From: Oscillospiraceae bacterium
GTDB taxonomy: Bacteria; Bacillota; Clostridia; Oscillospirales; Acutalibacteraceae
Reading direction: 5' to 3'
NCBI GenBank assembly: GCA_031262125.1
Contig: JAISII010000009.1
Span: forward strand, 1-6,966
Length of the DNA: 6,966 bases
Shown: piece by piece, positions 1-5,664 of the stretch
Position numbering within the stretch: the stretch's first letter is position 1
Layout: the number at the start of each line of letters is the position of its first letter
Program-made: the position numbers and the translations under genes
The notes under the pieces: model-generated
Told to the model about the DNA's origin: nothing
Database searches by the model: none
Seen by the model: only the letters and a program-made list of their open reading frames with translations

Positions 1-69
1 ACGCTTATTAAAGACGGCAGAATTTATATAGACAAAAAAGAGCTTGAAAAATTTAAAGACTTGGAGTAA
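1..69 (+). CDS. 3' end of an unidentified gene (partial)
   Basis: Frame 1 is open from the window edge to a TAA at 67-69 and encodes a charged tail of 22 residues ending KKELEKFKDLE. The motif GRIYIDKKELEKF loosely resembles the final wing and helix of small excisionase-like or MerR-like DNA-binding proteins, but this is too little sequence to assign a family. It lies 182 bp upstream of the mazF-like gene on the same strand. An antitoxin identity cannot be excluded, although the tail does not resemble the C-terminus of the Bacillus EndoAI antitoxin as I know it. The start lies outside the window. Confidence 0.5.
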   Translation, partial: TLIKDGRIYIDKKELEKFKDLE

Positions 70-203
70 CTCTTTAAAAAGCGTTGTTTTAAAAAATAAT
101 TAAGCAATAAGCCAAAATAAGAACATTTTCACAACTCTTAAATATTATTATTAGTGCTGTATAAAAACTTTTTATCAGTCAAAAATAATATTGAAAAGGA
201 AAT

Positions 204-226
204 CCGGAAGAACATATTACCTCCGG
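204..226 (+). repeat. Small inverted repeat ahead of the mazF ribosome-binding site
   Basis: CCGGA (204-208) and TCCGG (222-226) can form a 5-bp GC-rich stem with a 13-nt loop, ending 10 nt before the GGAG of mazF. It could be a weak leader hairpin or an operator half-site pair. It is short enough to be chance. Confidence 0.3.
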
Positions 227-251
227 CAAAAATATTGGAGTGTGAAAATTA

Positions 252-599
252 ATGAATATTAAACGTGGAGACATTTATTATGCCGATTTAAGCCCTGTGG
301 TTGGCAGCGAGCAAGGCGGAGTGCGACCTGTTTTGATTGTGCAAAACGATGTAGGCAACCGCCACAGCCCCACGGTTATTGCCGCCGCCATTACAAGTCA
401 GCACGGCAAAGCAAGCCTGCCTACGCATATTTCTATCAATGCATCGGGCAGCGGTTTGCAAAAAGACAGTGTTGTGCTGCTGGAGCAGGTGCGAACAATC
501 GACAAACAGCGTTTAAAAGAAAAAATGGGCACCATAGACACAGGCTCGATGAACCAGATTAACAATGCAATTTCAATTTCCTTAGGGCTCAGCGGCTAA
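252..599 (+). CDS. mazF: MazF/PemK-family toxin endoribonuclease (EndoA/NdoA-like)
   Basis: The 115-residue product matches the whole length of the Bacillus EndoA (NdoA/YdcE) type of MazF toxin. Seen in the sequence are the N-terminal KRGDIYYADLSPVVGSEQGG block, RPVLIVQND (20-33), AAITSQ (45-50) and the C-terminal LLEQVRTIDKQRL segment (76-88). Arg25 and Thr48, the residues known to matter for catalysis in B. subtilis MazF, are both present at the same positions, so the enzyme should be active. Family members are ribosome-independent, sequence-specific mRNA interferases acting as dimers in the cytoplasm; the Bacillus enzyme cuts at UACAU. The cut site here is unknown. The ATG follows a GGAG at 237-240 with an 11-nt gap. 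No ribbon-helix-helix antitoxin gene is visible directly upstream, which is unusual for this family. A terminator closes the unit. Confidence 0.93.
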   Translation: MNIKRGDIYYADLSPVVGSEQGGVRPVLIVQNDVGNRHSPTVIAAAITSQHGKASLPTHISINASGSGLQKDSVVLLEQVRTIDKQRLKEKMGTIDTGSMNQINNAISISLGLSG

Positions 600-633
600 C
601 TGCCCGTAAGACTATTTAGTTGCATATAATTCC

Positions 634-690
634 ACAAAAACACAACTCCCCCGCTTTTTTAAAAAGGCGAGGGAGTTTTTGTGTGTATTT
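634..690. terminator. Bidirectional intrinsic terminator between mazF and folT
   Basis: AACTCCC (644-650) pairs with GGGAGTT (671-677). After one C/A mismatch the stem continues through CGC/GCG and an A/T-rich run that meets at the T6/A5 boundary near 660. The outer flanks CACAAAAAC (633-641) and GTTTTTGTG (675-683) are also complementary. Reading right, the stem is followed by TTTTTGTGTGTATTTTT; reading left, it is followed by GTTGTGTTTTT. It can therefore end transcription from both convergent genes, mazF (stop at 599) and folT (stop at 700). Confidence 0.8.
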
Positions 691-699
691 TTAGTTTTG

Positions 700-1311
700 T
701 TAAGGTGCTTTTTTATTGATTAGTTGTTGTAAACCTATACCTAAGCTTTTAAACAAAGCAAAGGTAACTGCAACCTCGCACGGCAGCAAAATGCCACGGG
801 TTATGCAGCGACCTGTTACTGTTGCCCAAAACGGCAAATCGTACATAATCGTCAGCCAAAGAGCCGACAGCGGGATTTCTACCAGCAAAGTGGTTAGCAA
901 AAAGCAGACAAACACCCGTATTATTGTCGGCTTGCGGCGGTACAGCACAAAGCCCGAAATCGCACCCACCAGCAGCCCGTTTAGCGTAAACCCGGGGTTA
1001 TATGCCCCGCCCTGAGGGACTAAAAAGAAACTTAAAACATCGCTTAAAGCCCCTATTAGTGCACCCGGCACAGGTCCGAACAAATATGCCCCCAGTGTTA
1101 TAGGTAAAAATTTTAGGCTGATTTTTGCCGTATTGCCGAAAAGTGCAAGCGAAAAATTGGCAAACGCCCCCAAAACTGCGGCAACCGCCAGCAGCATACC
1201 GATGATTGCAAGGCTTTTAACATTTTTAAGCTCGTAAACTGAGTTTTTTAAAAGCGGTGTTTGCGTTGTTTTTGGTTCTGCGTTTTTTGAGAAAACAGAA
1301 AATTGCAACAT
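700..1311 (-). CDS. folT: Folate-family ECF transporter S component (FolT-like)
   Basis: A 203-residue, highly hydrophobic protein with about five or six membrane helices (roughly 33-55, 66-88, 108-124, 130-152 and 168-196). Motifs typical of ECF substrate-binding subunits are visible: KFLPITLGAYLFGPVPGALIGALSD (67-91) and GGAYNPGFTLNGLLVGAISG (101-120). This pattern, and the THF riboswitch in front, point to the folate-specific subunit FolT. FolT binds folates in the membrane and works with a shared energising module (EcfT with EcfA/EcfA') encoded elsewhere. I chose the ATG at 1309-1311 because GGAGG (1320-1324) sits 8 nt upstream; the in-frame TTG at 1324-1326 overlaps that Shine-Dalgarno sequence and is unlikely. 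The family is confident; substrate specificity rests largely on the riboswitch. Confidence 0.88.
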   Translation of the reverse strand: MLQFSVFSKNAEPKTTQTPLLKNSVYELKNVKSLAIIGMLLAVAAVLGAFANFSLALFGNTAKISLKFLPITLGAYLFGPVPGALIGALSDVLSFFLVPQGGAYNPGFTLNGLLVGAISGFVLYRRKPTIIRVFVCFLLTTLLVEIPLSALWLTIMYDLPFWATVTGRCITRGILLPCEVAVTFALFKSLGIGLQQLINKKAP

Positions 1312-1358
1312 AAAAAATTCCTCCAATTCTAACTACAGGCGTTACAAAAGGAGGAATT
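1312..1358 (-). promoter_or_regulatory. Shine-Dalgarno-sequestering helix of folT
   Basis: On the minus strand AATTCCTCC (1358 to 1350) is perfectly complementary to GGAGGAATT (1324 to 1316), a 9-bp stem with a 25-nt loop that covers the whole folT ribosome-binding site. The sequence directly after the anti-SD strand contains TGTAAC (1347 to 1342), the reverse complement of GTTACA (1431 to 1426), which overlaps the 3' strand of aptamer helix P1. The aptamer and the SD-burying helix may therefore communicate. This is a plausible translational expression platform; the helix is seen, the switching is inferred. Confidence 0.65.
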
Positions 1359-1392
1359 ACAATAACACAAATATTTTGCATTAAGGCACGAC

Positions 1393-1414
1393 AAAAGGGT
1401 GCATTACTGCACCC
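1393..1414 (-). terminator. Intrinsic terminator in the folT leader
   Basis: On the minus strand GGGTGCA (1414 to 1408), loop GTAA, TGCACCC (1403 to 1397) forms a perfect 7-bp stem followed by TTTT (1396 to 1393). It starts 16 nt after the aptamer's P1 and about 80 nt before the folT start, the place expected of a transcriptional expression platform. The T-tract is short (four T, then GTCGTG), so efficiency is uncertain. The TGCAC at the base of the inserted aptamer helix (1552 to 1548) and the GTGC before P3 (1510 to 1507) could each pair with one arm of it. Confidence 0.6.
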
Positions 1415-1429
1415 ACTATTCCAAATGTA

Positions 1430-1575
1430 ACAGCGGGATGCGAAGCTGTAACCGCAGAAAAACAAAAGTTTTTCATTCGTCCGAGCAACAACTCCCCGTC
1501 TGCCCGGCACTGACTGCTTTGTGCTATGTCTTAACAAGCACAAAGCAGTGCAAAACGCTGCAACTTCTACTCTGT
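1430..1575 (-). promoter_or_regulatory. Tetrahydrofolate (THF) riboswitch with an inserted helix
   Basis: The minus-strand leader carries the hallmarks of the folT-type THF aptamer: GAGTAG (1572-1567) after the P1 5' strand, GACGGGGAGTTG in loop L3 (1500-1489), GGACGAA (1482-1476), GCGGT (1455-1451) and GCATCCCGCTGT (1441-1430). Helices: P1 ACAG/CTGT (1575-1572 with 1433-1430); P2 starting AAGTTG (1566-1561) with TACAGCTT (1450-1443), one C/A mismatch; P3 CCGGGCA/TGCTCGG (1507-1501 with 1487-1481); P4 GAAAAAC/GTTTTTC (1474-1468 with 1463-1457). The known L3-J2/1 pseudoknot is available as GGGA (1496-1493) with TCCC (1438-1435). Between P2 and P3, where published aptamers have a short UUAAG-like joiner, there is an extra 13-bp hairpin (1549-1513). 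Known role: it senses THF and lowers expression of folate uptake. The gene behind it is a FolT-like transporter, which fits. Confidence 0.87.
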
Positions 1576-1578
1576 ATA

Positions 1579-1618
1579 TTACAGTTGCAAAAACAGCTTT
1601 TGTGTTTAGCAACTGTAA
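1579..1618 (-). repeat. 5'-proximal hairpin of the folT leader RNA
   Basis: On the minus strand TTACAGTTGC (1618 to 1609) and GCAACTGTAA (1588 to 1579) are perfect complements over 10 bp, and AAACA/TGTTT inside the loop can extend the stem. The hairpin begins within a few nucleotides of the predicted transcription start, so it would cap the 5' end of the leader. Its 3' arm contains CTGTA (1584 to 1580), which can instead pair with the P1 5' strand TACAG (1576 to 1572) across a 3-nt loop. Confidence 0.65.
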
Positions 1619-1622
1619 CTAT

Positions 1623-1650
1623 ATTATACTTAGGTTTTTTGTTTTGTCAA
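1623..1650 (-). promoter_or_regulatory. Sigma-A promoter of folT
   Basis: On the minus strand TTGACA (1650 to 1645) and TATAAT (1628 to 1623) both match the housekeeping consensus exactly, with a 16-nt spacer. Transcription should start near 1616-1620, giving a leader of roughly 305 nt before the folT ATG. It sits 47-74 bp downstream of the pullulanase stop, so folT has its own promoter and does not depend on read-through. Confidence 0.88.
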
Positions 1651-1696
1651 CCAATTATGGTGCAAAATCAAAATTATTTTGTCTTTATTTGTCATA

Positions 1697-4642
1697 TCAG
1701 AAAGTAATTTCTTCTTCCTCTTCGTCGATTATCATCGAGTTTTTTTCGTTTGCTTTGCGTTTTTTAATTAGAAAATACGCTGCAATACCGCCACCTGCAA
1801 TAACAGCCACTGCAAGCCCAAACAGCCACCAAAACAAAACTTCACTGCCATTGCCGCCGCTGTAAATAAGATAATTTTGCTCAGTCTGCCCAAGCTTACC
1901 TTCAATCGGCTCATAGCTGCTGCCAATGTCTAGTTCATCAACCGATGCTTGCGAAAGTGTGTAGCTAAAGTCCTCGCCCAACGCTCCGCTAAATGTGCGG
2001 GTAGAAATTATTTTGCCGCTGCGGTCGGCAACAATTATATTTGCCGTGCAAACAGCAGGTGTATTATCGCTTGATTGCTCTGCTTTTTTATAAAAAATCT
2101 CGATAGTTTGGTTATCGGCTGTAAATTTGCCTGCCAATTTGCCGTCAAGTGTACTCAAATCAAGGCTATAGTCCGCAACACCCGGCAACTCCGGCAAAGC
2201 ATAGCTCGTGCCTTGGCGGTTGCTCAGTTCGACAGCCGGTGCAATAACCGCTTTATCGTCGGCATCTTCAAACTTAAACGTAACGGTAGAAATTACGCCG
2301 CTGTATTTTTTAAGCTTAATGTCTATTGTTTGCGTTTCTTTGGTAAAATTAATTTCGGTTGGGAAGTCGCCGGGCAAATCGTACCCCAAACGGATAGAAT
2401 CGGGGACGTTAATTTTGCCGGTCGTACCAACTTTGCCCGACAAAACTTGGCTTTGTACCAGCTCGCCTGTTGAATTATCAAAGTATTCTATTGCAACCTT
2501 GCCTTCGTCTTCGGCAGCATGCTGCAACGCACTTTGCTGCACCAAAACAACCGCACTTGACGGTTGCACCGTTACGGTCTCGCCCACCTTTACCGTGCCG
2601 AGAGAAACAACACCCGAAGTTATGTTGTTTGCTACAATCTCAAAGGTATCGGTTCCACCTGCAAATTCTAAAGTTACCTCTACAGCGTCTTGTGGGTGTT
2701 GGTTAAAAATGCTGTAATATTCAATTTGATTTTCTTGCTGTTCGTTTGCGAAAGTAATTTTGCCCTCGTAAGGCACAGCAGCGATGTTGGGCGTTAATGC
2801 AGCCTTAAAAGCCACAACCGATTTTGGTACGTTTTCAAAAAATTTAACATCAACCGACTGATGATTGTAATTATCCTGCTCAACAGGGTTGTTTAGCAAC
2901 TTACGCAGCTTTATTAAGCCACGGTAATATTCATAAACGTCGCTGTAGGTGTTTATGTTTTCCCAATTAATCTCGTTAACTGTGGGCGACGAAGCATAGC
3001 TGTTAGAGTCGCCTTCTTTAGTACGGCAAAACTCCTCGCCGGCAAGCATAAACGGTGCCCCACGGGATGTTAGAATTATTGCACCGGCAAGCTTGTTCAT
3101 TTGGGTAAGCTGCTCGTTACGCTCTTTAAAATCGCCGTCATTACCCAAAACCGACATTACAAGTTTATCATAAAGCGTGTTATTGTCGTGGCAAGAATTA
3201 TAGGTTATAGTTTGCGATTCATCCTTTGCCCAGCCACCAAGTTTGTTACTAAGCTGCCCCGGAATACCCGTTTGCAGCTTGTAACGCTCGTTGTTGCCTT
3301 GAATAAAGCCTTGACCTAAAAGGTCAAAAGTGCTGCCCTTTATGGCATCTCTAATGCCGTCGTTAAAGGCTGCAATGCGGTTAGAAAGCTTGCTCATATT
3401 ACCCTGTGTGGCAAGCACAGTGTCGGGGTCGGGGTGGGTGTCTAAACGCCAAGCCTCACCGTACATTAAAATTTTGTCGCCGTTTTCAAACTTATCAAGT
3501 GCAGCACGAATTTGGTTCATAGTGTCAACATCGTGCAAACCCATAAGGTCAAACCTAAAGCCGTCTATATGGTATTCTTTTGCCCAAAACGTAACGCTAT
3601 CTATCATAAATTTGCGGAACATTGCACGTTCGGAAGCTGTATCGTTGCCGCAGGCAGAACCGTCGGACCATTTACCGTCGGATTTTATTCTGTAGTAATA
3701 ATCGGGCACAGTGCGGTTAAACCACGAGTTTTTATTGTCGTAGGTATGGTTATAAACAACATCCATAATTACGCCAATGCCCGCATTATGCAATGCCTGA
3801 ATCATCTGTTTGCACTCGTTAATACGCACATTGCCGTCGTAGGGGTTAGAAGAAAAGCTGCCGTCGGGCGTGTTGTAGTTTTTCGGGTCATAGCCCCAGT
3901 TGTACTGTGCATCCGAGCCGCTTTCGTCAATTGATGCAAAATCGTAAAACGGGTTTATTTGAACATGGGTTACGCCTAATTTTTTCAAGTAATCAACACA
4001 GGTGGAGGGGTTGCCCTCTATGCCGTCGATAGTTGTGCCGCTTTCGGTAAACGCCAAATATTTACCACGGTTTTTATCGCTGACTCCGCTTGTTGGCGAA
4101 TACGAAAAGTCTTTTATCTGAACTTCCCAAATTATGGCATCGCCGGGTTTTTGTGCCAGCACATTTTTGTCTTCTGCCCAACCCTCGGGGTTAGTAGTAG
4201 CTAAATCTACCACCATACCACGGTTGCCGTTTACGCCAACTGCTTTTGCGTAGATGTCTACCGTTTCTTTAACCTCGGTGTCGGAATACACCATATAGGT
4301 ATAATATTTGTTTTTATAGTCGCCTTTTAGTGTAACAAACCACACGCCTGTTGTGTCATCAAAGCCCATATTGTGCTCCGAAATTATCTTAGCACCTTTT
4401 TCGGCATCCGACCCGGTAGTATAGAGCCGCAATTTAATAAGCTTTGCGGTAGGGCTCCACACCTTAAAGGTTGTAGATTTTTTAGAGTACGTTGCTCCCA
4501 AATCTGCCTTTGTATAGGTTGTTTTGTCAAGCGTGTCTGCAAATTTTGCATAGTCTTTTGCCGCCGAAGCAGCCGGAGGTGCAATTAAAGCCATAAGTAA
4601 TACCACCATTAATAAAGAAAATATTTTTTTAATTCGTTTCAT
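1697..4642 (-). CDS. pulA: Type I pullulanase-like GH13 enzyme, secreted and membrane-anchored, with MucBP-like repeats
   Basis: A 981-residue enzyme expected to cut alpha-1,6 links in pullulan and branched starch or glycogen at the cell surface. Order of parts: signal peptide (about 1-27, ending in AASA-A); CBM48-like early-set domain (about 45-147); GH13 barrel (about 165-585) with the pullulanase signature YNWGYDP (247-253), region I DVVYNH (294-299), region II GFRFDLMG with nucleophile Asp365, region III YGEAW with acid/base Glu396, region IV CHDNN with His485 and Asp486; a beta domain (about 590-704); three repeats of about 65 residues resembling MucBP modules (about 714-779, 785-853, 864-928); a membrane helix (935-959), KKRK, then an acidic tail IDEEEEEITF. 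All catalytic residues are present. There is no LPXTG motif, so anchoring is by the helix rather than sortase. The ATG has AGAGG 6 nt upstream. The MucBP naming is by eye and less certain than the catalytic assignment. Confidence 0.93.
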   Translation of the reverse strand: MKRIKKIFSLLMVVLLMALIAPPAASAAKDYAKFADTLDKTTYTKADLGATYSKKSTTFKVWSPTAKLIKLRLYTTGSDAEKGAKIISEHNMGFDDTTGVWFVTLKGDYKNKYYTYMVYSDTEVKETVDIYAKAVGVNGNRGMVVDLATTNPEGWAEDKNVLAQKPGDAIIWEVQIKDFSYSPTSGVSDKNRGKYLAFTESGTTIDGIEGNPSTCVDYLKKLGVTHVQINPFYDFASIDESGSDAQYNWGYDPKNYNTPDGSFSSNPYDGNVRINECKQMIQALHNAGIGVIMDVVYNHTYDNKNSWFNRTVPDYYYRIKSDGKWSDGSACGNDTASERAMFRKFMIDSVTFWAKEYHIDGFRFDLMGLHDVDTMNQIRAALDKFENGDKILMYGEAWRLDTHPDPDTVLATQGNMSKLSNRIAAFNDGIRDAIKGSTFDLLGQGFIQGNNERYKLQTGIPGQLSNKLGGWAKDESQTITYNSCHDNNTLYDKLVMSVLGNDGDFKERNEQLTQMNKLAGAIILTSRGAPFMLAGEEFCRTKEGDSNSYASSPTVNEINWENINTYSDVYEYYRGLIKLRKLLNNPVEQDNYNHQSVDVKFFENVPKSVVAFKAALTPNIAAVPYEGKITFANEQQENQIEYYSIFNQHPQDAVEVTLEFAGGTDTFEIVANNITSGVVSLGTVKVGETVTVQPSSAVVLVQQSALQHAAEDEGKVAIEYFDNSTGELVQSQVLSGKVGTTGKINVPDSIRLGYDLPGDFPTEINFTKETQTIDIKLKKYSGVISTVTFKFEDADDKAVIAPAVELSNRQGTSYALPELPGVADYSLDLSTLDGKLAGKFTADNQTIEIFYKKAEQSSDNTPAVCTANIIVADRSGKIISTRTFSGALGEDFSYTLSQASVDELDIGSSYEPIEGKLGQTEQNYLIYSGGNGSEVLFWWLFGLAVAVIAGGGIAAYFLIKKRKANEKNSMIIDEEEEEITF

Positions 4643-4661
4643 AAGTTACCTCTAAAGAAAA

Positions 4662-4680
4662 GTTTAAATAAAATTTAAAC
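4662..4680. promoter_or_regulatory. Perfect inverted repeat (candidate operator) upstream of the pullulanase gene
   Basis: GTTTAAA (4662-4668), five bases, TTTAAAC (4674-4680): a perfect 7-bp inverted repeat, 19 bp overall, ending 8 bp before the AGAGG ribosome-binding site of the pullulanase gene (4649-4653). Length and symmetry fit a dimeric repressor site, and the place, just after a possible promoter, fits a block to transcription. It does not match the CcpA cre consensus. It is A/T-rich in an A/T-rich region, so chance is possible. Confidence 0.4.
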
Positions 4681-4686
4681 CTATAT

Positions 4687-4718
4687 TTTATAAATAAAAA
4701 AAATCACATTTTTAACAA
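4687..4718 (-). promoter_or_regulatory. Possible promoter of the pullulanase gene
   Basis: On the minus strand TTGTTA (4718 to 4713) and TTTATA (4694 to 4689) are separated by 18 nt; TATAAA (4692 to 4687) is an overlapping choice with a 20-nt spacer. Both boxes are weak matches in A/T-rich sequence. A start from here would place the GTTTAAA inverted repeat at the beginning of the transcript. Confidence 0.3.
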
Positions 4719-4797
4719 AACTGAATAATCTGAAAATGTACCAATATCACATAAAACAATTGCAACAAAAATATTACATAAATCGGAGGCATAAACG

Positions 4798-5142
4798 ATG
4801 TTTATACCAAAACAGCTTTATTATGTTCGCCCCGGCAGGAGCTTAGGCGACATAGCAGAATTTTTCGGTGTTGATAAAAACGAGATTTTGCGTGTTAATT
4901 TGCTTAAAAGCGAAAAACAAATTACTATTGGGCAATGCCTTGTTATCCCCAATGGCAAGCAGGTTAAAGCCCTAAAGCCAAAAACCGCCCCAAAAGCCGC
5001 CAACTATTGCGTTGCAGGGGCAACGCAGCAAATTATCGACCTTACTAAAGAGTTTGGCATAACAATGGAAGACTTTTTTAAAGCCAACCACATTAACAGT
5101 TTGGAAGAAATTTGCGAGGGCGAAGTGCTAAAGCTGTTTTAA
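4798..5142 (+). CDS. Small protein with two LysM domains and no signal peptide
   Basis: The 114-residue product is almost entirely two LysM modules: residues 8-51 (YYVRPGRSLGDIAEFFGV ... ITIGQCLVIPN) and 70-114 (YCVAGATQQIIDLTKEFGIT ... GEVLKLF), joined by a Lys/Ala/Pro-rich linker (52-68). LysM domains bind N-acetylglucosamine-containing glycans such as peptidoglycan. There is no catalytic domain, signal peptide or membrane helix, so export is not explained. In spore formers such proteins can act on the mother-cell side of the forespore, as with some coat or cortex proteins, but nothing here proves sporulation. GGAGG (4785-4789) lies 8 nt before the ATG. It is divergent from the pullulanase gene and convergent with the zincin gene. 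The second module is a weaker match than the first. Confidence 0.82.
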   Translation: MFIPKQLYYVRPGRSLGDIAEFFGVDKNEILRVNLLKSEKQITIGQCLVIPNGKQVKALKPKTAPKAANYCVAGATQQIIDLTKEFGITMEDFFKANHINSLEEICEGEVLKLF

Positions 5143-5214
5143 TGTTTTTTAGTGCCGACTTTGCAAAAACTATCTTTAAAAAACACAATGCAAAAGCAGC
5201 GGCAAACAGCAAGA

Positions 5215-5586
5215 TTATTTGTTTTGCCTGTTCAAATAATTTGCAAGCTGAATTTTATCGTAAATAACCAAATCGTTATCGCCAGCCAAAAATTCGTTAT
5301 GGTGGCGTACCTCGTGCAGCAAAACTTCCCGCAGTTTTTCGCAGATTTTCTCTTTGCTTTGGTTGCCGTAAACACGCATTATGCTGCCGTAAAAAATAAC
5401 TACATAACGCCCCAAATTGTCCCGCCTGTACTCGCCCAAAATAAATAAATCGTTGTTTTTTGCCAACGGGTGAATTTTTATTTGCGGCTGCAATGTTATG
5501 CCGCCGTTTAATTCTCTGTACAGCTCAAAGGGCAGCGAGTCGGCAATTTCGTCCAAAATTGCTCCTACTTCATCAAATGTTAGCAT
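5215..5586 (-). CDS. Small metallopeptidase-like protein of the minimal zincin family (Zincin_1 type)
   Basis: The 123-residue product has a HEVRH zinc-binding motif (HExxH, residues 91-95, Glu92 catalytic) preceded by RYVVIFYGSIMRVYG (60-74), and an N-terminal half ELYRELNGGITLQP. This arrangement is characteristic of the short, single-domain zincin-like family annotated as possible zinc metallopeptidases (Pfam Zincin_1, PF06262). The third zinc ligand is not obvious; the segment after HEVRH is HNEFLAGDNDL. Substrates for the family are not known to me. The length is normal and there is no signal peptide, so it is cytoplasmic. GGAG (5597 to 5594 on the minus strand) is 7 nt before the ATG. 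It begins 78 bp after the rpoD stop in the same direction and may be cotranscribed with it. Confidence 0.85.
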   Translation of the reverse strand: MLTFDEVGAILDEIADSLPFELYRELNGGITLQPQIKIHPLAKNNDLFILGEYRRDNLGRYVVIFYGSIMRVYGNQSKEKICEKLREVLLHEVRHHNEFLAGDNDLVIYDKIQLANYLNRQNK

Positions 5587-5630
5587 GGTTGTTCTCCGAT
5601 TTTCGGCTCGGCAAAATTTTTAAACAGTTT

Positions 5631-5651
5631 TCTGCATTCTGCATTCTGCAT
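5631..5651. repeat. Three tandem copies of TCTGCAT
   Basis: Positions 5631-5651 are an exact triple repeat of the heptamer TCTGCAT, read as ATGCAGA on the minus strand, between the rpoD stop (5665) and the zincin ribosome-binding site. It has no evident secondary structure. It may be simple slippage, or a copy of a short repeat dispersed in this genome. Confidence 0.8.
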
Positions 5652-5664
5652 TTTTATTTCTTAT

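Noticed and set aside
120..200. Promoter for mazF
   Set aside because: A TATAAA (160-165) and a TTCACA (128-133) exist, but their 26-nt spacing is wrong and no suitable -35 box is found. The A/T richness makes chance hits likely.
700..1326. TTG start for folT at 1324-1326
   Set aside because: The TTG overlaps the GGAGG Shine-Dalgarno sequence. The ATG at 1309-1311 is correctly spaced (8 nt) from it.
1226..1612. Open frame of 128 codons on the minus strand across the folT leader
   Set aside because: It covers the riboswitch, the terminator hairpin and the folT start in another frame. It has no family resemblance, and the RNA structure explains the region better.
1661..1696. Terminator for the pullulanase gene just after its stop
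   Set aside because: CAAAATAATTTTG is a small A/T-only palindrome without a stable stem or clear T-tract, too weak to call.
1399..1865. Overlapping plus-strand open frames of 102 and 114 codons
   Set aside because: They run antisense through the riboswitch and the pullulanase 3' end, are rich in Cys, Leu and Ser as expected from shadow translation, and have no convincing start sites.
2075..4588. Several plus-strand open frames inside the pullulanase gene
   Set aside because: All are antisense to an intact gene with complete catalytic motifs; their products show no recognisable domain.
5143..5214. Terminator between the convergent LysM and zincin genes
   Set aside because: Only weak complementarity with long loops is visible (for example TTTGCA with TGCAAA, and TGCCG with CGGCA). 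No convincing hairpin with a T-tract is present.
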